This document shows, piece after piece, positions 4,954 through 6,736 of a DNA stretch of 6,736 nt (its first letter is position 1; the number at the start of each line of letters is the position of its first letter). The translations under genes and the position numbers were made by a program. The notes below the pieces were generated by a model. That model searched no databases. It was not told where the DNA came from and was given only the letters and a program-made list of their open reading frames with translations. The DNA is taken from the NCBI GenBank assembly GCA_011390455.1, contig JAABSI010000079.1:5165-11900 (forward strand). Direction: 5' to 3'. The stretch comes from Trueperaceae bacterium. Its GTDB lineage: Bacteria; Deinococcota; Deinococci; Deinococcales; Trueperaceae.

Positions 4954-5915
4954 GCGGGCACCTCCGCGCGCTGGTAGGCGCGCCATACGAAGGCGCCGAG
5001 GCGCCCGTAGAAGCGGGTCAGGTCGGTCCAGTCGATCACCGCGGCGTCGGCGCCCTGCGCGCGCTGCCAGCGCGCCGCCTCGGCGACGAGCGCGAGGCCG
5101 AGGCCGCCGCCGCGCGCCGCCTCCTCGAGCCCCAACGGGCCGAGGCCCACCACGCGACCGCGGAGCCCGGCGGTCCAGGCGAGGCCGCCGCCCTGCAGGG
5201 CGTCCTCCGGGCGCGCCGCGACGCAGAAGCCGACGGTCCGGCCGCCGAGGCGCAGCGCCAGCACGGTGGTGCCGGCGCCGGCGAAGCGCGCCACCTCGTC
5301 CGCCCAGCGCCCCGGGAAGGCCCGCGCGACGAACGCGGCGGCCTCGTCGGGGGCGTCCGCGACCACCTCGGCGCCGGCCGGCAGCCCAGGGCCGGGTACG
5401 GGCGGGCGCAGGTCGAGCAGCAGGTCGGCCTCGAAGGCGCCGGGCACGGCGCCGCGGGCGCGCAAGAAGCGCCAGGTCGCCGGCGGCGCGGCGACCGGAA
5501 CCCCGGGGAGCAGCCGCTCGGGATCGGCGCCCAAGCGGACGCGGGTGCGGCCCCGGGCGCGCAGCGCCGCGAGCGCCGCCTCCCAGAGGGCGCCACCCAC
5601 GCCGGCGCGCTGGGCGTCGGGATGCACGGCGAGGAGCGCGACGTGGCCCACGTCGGCCGGCGCCCACGGACGCCGCGGGGCGCGCGCCAGCGCGAAGCCG
5701 ACGAGTTCGCCGCCGCGTTCGGCGGCCCAGGCGAGCTCGGCGTTGGCGTCCGGCGAACCCCACCAGGCGTCCCAGGCGCGCCGCGCCAGCGGATGCGTGT
5801 CGGCGAAGGTGGCGTCCCACACGGCGGCGGCCTCGAGGTGGCGCGCCGGGTCGAGCGGGCGCACCACCAGGTCGCCGTCGCCGGCCGCGCCACCGGCGCG
5901 CTCGATCGCGCTCAT
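4950..5915 (-). CDS. Tandem GNAT-family N-acetyltransferase
   Basis: This 321-residue protein carries two GNAT acetyltransferase domains. The first (about 16-165) has the acetyl-CoA motif LAVHPDAQRAGVGGAL (95-110, Q-R-x-G-x-G). The second (about 180-315) has GPLGLEEAARGGGLGLAL (259-276, R-x-x-G-x-G) followed by FYGRLGAFVWRAY (302-314). Both halves keep the acetyl-CoA loop, so either could be active. The ATG (5915-5913) overlaps the gntR stop as ATGA with no clear ribosome binding site, and its own TGA overlaps the murQ start as GTGA. Lying between a sugar-sensing type of regulator and murQ, it may acetylate an amino sugar or cell-wall fragment. Clostridium acetobutylicum has a known precedent: GlmA, a GNAT enzyme acting on glucosamine in cell-wall salvage. 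The substrate here is inferred from context only; an amine, antibiotic or protein target is equally possible. Confidence 0.85.
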   Translation of the reverse strand: MSAIERAGGAAGDGDLVVRPLDPARHLEAAAVWDATFADTHPLARRAWDAWWGSPDANAELAWAAERGGELVGFALARAPRRPWAPADVGHVALLAVHPDAQRAGVGGALWEAALAALRARGRTRVRLGADPERLLPGVPVAAPPATWRFLRARGAVPGAFEADLLLDLRPPVPGPGLPAGAEVVADAPDEAAAFVARAFPGRWADEVARFAGAGTTVLALRLGGRTVGFCVAARPEDALQGGGLAWTAGLRGRVVGLGPLGLEEAARGGGLGLALVAEAARWQRAQGADAAVIDWTDLTRFYGRLGAFVWRAYQRAEVPA

Positions 5916-6703
5916 CCGCGTTCGGGCGCGCGCAGGTCGAGCGCCACCCGGTAGCGGTCGGTGCGGTACGCCGAGCGCACGTACTCGAACGGCAGGTCCT
6001 CGGGATCGAAGGTCGTGCGCTCCAGCGCGAGCACCGGGTCGTGCGGCCCGATCTCGAGCAGGACGCGCTCGCGGCGCGTCGGCAGGCGCGCGCCGATCGT
6101 TTGGCGGGCTCGCTGCGGCACCACCCCGAAGCGGAGCTCCAGCGCGCGGTACAGGCTCCCGTGGCGCTCGAGCTCGTCGGCGGTCAAGGCGCCGAGCGAC
6201 GGCCGCAGGTGGGCGTACTGCAGCGAGAGCGGCGCATCGTCGGCGGTGCGCAGGCGGACGACCCGCAGGACCTGGTCGTCGACGCGGCAGCGGAGCGCGT
6301 CGGCCAGTTCCGCGTCGGCGGGCACCAGACCGATCTCGAGCAGCCGCGAGCCGGGGCGGAACCCCAGGTGGCGCGCCTCGTCCGTGAAGCCGATCACGCG
6401 GTCGATCGTCTGCTCGAGCCGGCGCGCGCGGACGTAGGTGCCCGAGCCGTGGCGCGGTTCGACGAGCTCGTCGTGCTCCAGCTCGCGGAACGCCCGCCGC
6501 ACGGTCATGCGCGACAACCCGAGGTCGGCGGCGAGGTCGCGCTCGCTGGGGAGCGCGTGCCCGGAGGGCAAGGCACCCCGCGCGATCGCCGTCGCGATCT
6601 GATCGCGCACCTGGAGGTACGCGGGGGTCGGAAGACGCTTGTCGACCCGCAACCACGGCAGCAGCGCGCGGTCGGTGGGGTCGACGGGTGGCGTCGTGGG
6701 CAT
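5912..6703 (-). CDS. GntR-family transcriptional regulator, HutC/UTRA type
   Basis: This 263-residue regulator has an N-terminal winged helix (about 27-93), including LPSERDLAADLGLSRMTVRR (51-70) and the wing EPRHGSGTYV (82-91). The UTRA ligand-binding domain follows (about 101-258), with the usual end FEYVRSAYRTDRYRV. HutC-type regulators such as NagR/YvoA bind DNA as dimers and let go, or shift, on binding a small ligand, often a phosphorylated sugar. Because it leads the operon with murQ, a ligand such as GlcNAc-6-phosphate or MurNAc-6-phosphate is a reasonable guess, but it is not shown by the sequence. The start ATG (6703-6701) follows GAGGAG by only 4 bases, a little close. A perfect inverted repeat at 6719-6734 lies just upstream and may be its own operator. 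The stop overlaps the acetyltransferase start. Confidence 0.93.
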   Translation of the reverse strand: MPTTPPVDPTDRALLPWLRVDKRLPTPAYLQVRDQIATAIARGALPSGHALPSERDLAADLGLSRMTVRRAFRELEHDELVEPRHGSGTYVRARRLEQTIDRVIGFTDEARHLGFRPGSRLLEIGLVPADAELADALRCRVDDQVLRVVRLRTADDAPLSLQYAHLRPSLGALTADELERHGSLYRALELRFGVVPQRARQTIGARLPTRRERVLLEIGPHDPVLALERTTFDPEDLPFEYVRSAYRTDRYRVALDLRAPERG

Positions 6704-6707
6704 CGGG

Positions 6708-6713
6708 CTCCTC
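6708..6713 (-). promoter_or_regulatory. Ribosome binding site of gntR
   Basis: GAGGAG on the minus strand (complement of CTCCTC) lies 4 bases before the ATG at 6703. The match is strong but the spacing is short. It supports this start, since no alternative ATG or GTG lies between it and the winged-helix domain. Confidence 0.55.
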
Positions 6714-6718
6714 GGCAG

Positions 6719-6734
6719 GACCGCGGACGCGGTC
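6719..6734 (-). promoter_or_regulatory. Inverted repeat upstream of gntR, candidate operator
   Basis: GACCGCG (6719-6725) and CGCGGTC (6728-6734) form a perfect 7-bp inverted repeat with a 2-base spacer. The nearer arm is 15 bases upstream of the gntR start codon. GntR-family dimers bind short palindromes of this size, often near their own promoters, and the ends GACC/GGTC recall the GGTC...GACC halves of some HutC-family sites. GC-rich DNA makes such repeats more frequent by chance, and the promoter itself is probably beyond the window. Confidence 0.35.
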
Positions 6735-6736
6735 GC

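Noticed and set aside
4954..5820. In-frame upstream extension of murQ
   Set aside because: The extension is an Arg-rich shadow of the acetyltransferase gene. The GTG at 4953 has an ideal ribosome binding site and matches normal MurQ length.
5266..6387. 373-residue plus-strand ORF
   Set aside because: It is antisense to the acetyltransferase and gntR, is low in complexity (Arg, Ala, Pro, Ser), and has no domain.

Overview
The window is a compact, very GC-rich stretch of bacterial chromosome (about three quarters G+C by eye, not counted) with near-saturated G or C at third codon positions. It holds seven genes. The lineage cannot be fixed from sequence alone. A Thermotoga-type DAHP synthase with an N-terminal regulatory domain, two TAnnnT-type -10 boxes (both TAGACT) almost touching start codons, and the extreme GC would suit a high-GC Deinococcota member such as a Trueperaceae-like bacterium. 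Actinomycetota or Gemmatimonadota remain possible.

Plus strand, left to right: the 3' part of an RlmI-like rRNA methyltransferase (1-666); a class I glutamine-amidotransferase-like hydrolase of the gamma-glutamyl-GABA hydrolase family (680-1420); a 225-base non-protein region (1421-1645) that looks like a structured leader; then aroF (DAHP synthase, 1646-2662), tyrA (prephenate dehydrogenase with an ACT domain, 2673-3800) and an unrecognised 73-residue protein (3806-4027). The last three are tightly packed and look like one operon for aromatic amino acid, and especially tyrosine, synthesis.

Minus strand, read right to left: a GntR/HutC-type regulator (6703-5912), a tandem-GNAT acetyltransferase (5915-4950) and murQ (MurNAc-6-phosphate etherase, 4953-4024). 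Each junction is a 4-base stop/start overlap, so this is probably one translationally coupled operon for recycling cell-wall amino sugars under its own sensor. It converges on the aro operon, and the two final stop codons overlap.

The most interesting unexplained part is the aroF leader. A TAGACT box overlapping the previous stop codon is followed by several hairpins and a short ORF with a strong ribosome binding site. That ORF contains the only two TAT tyrosine codons in the window, and its stop codon lies inside a hairpin just before the aroF ribosome binding site. This is a candidate tyrosine-sensing attenuator. A perfect 7-bp inverted repeat just upstream of gntR is a candidate operator. 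No RNA genes, insertion sequences, CRISPR arrays or convincing intrinsic terminators were seen.
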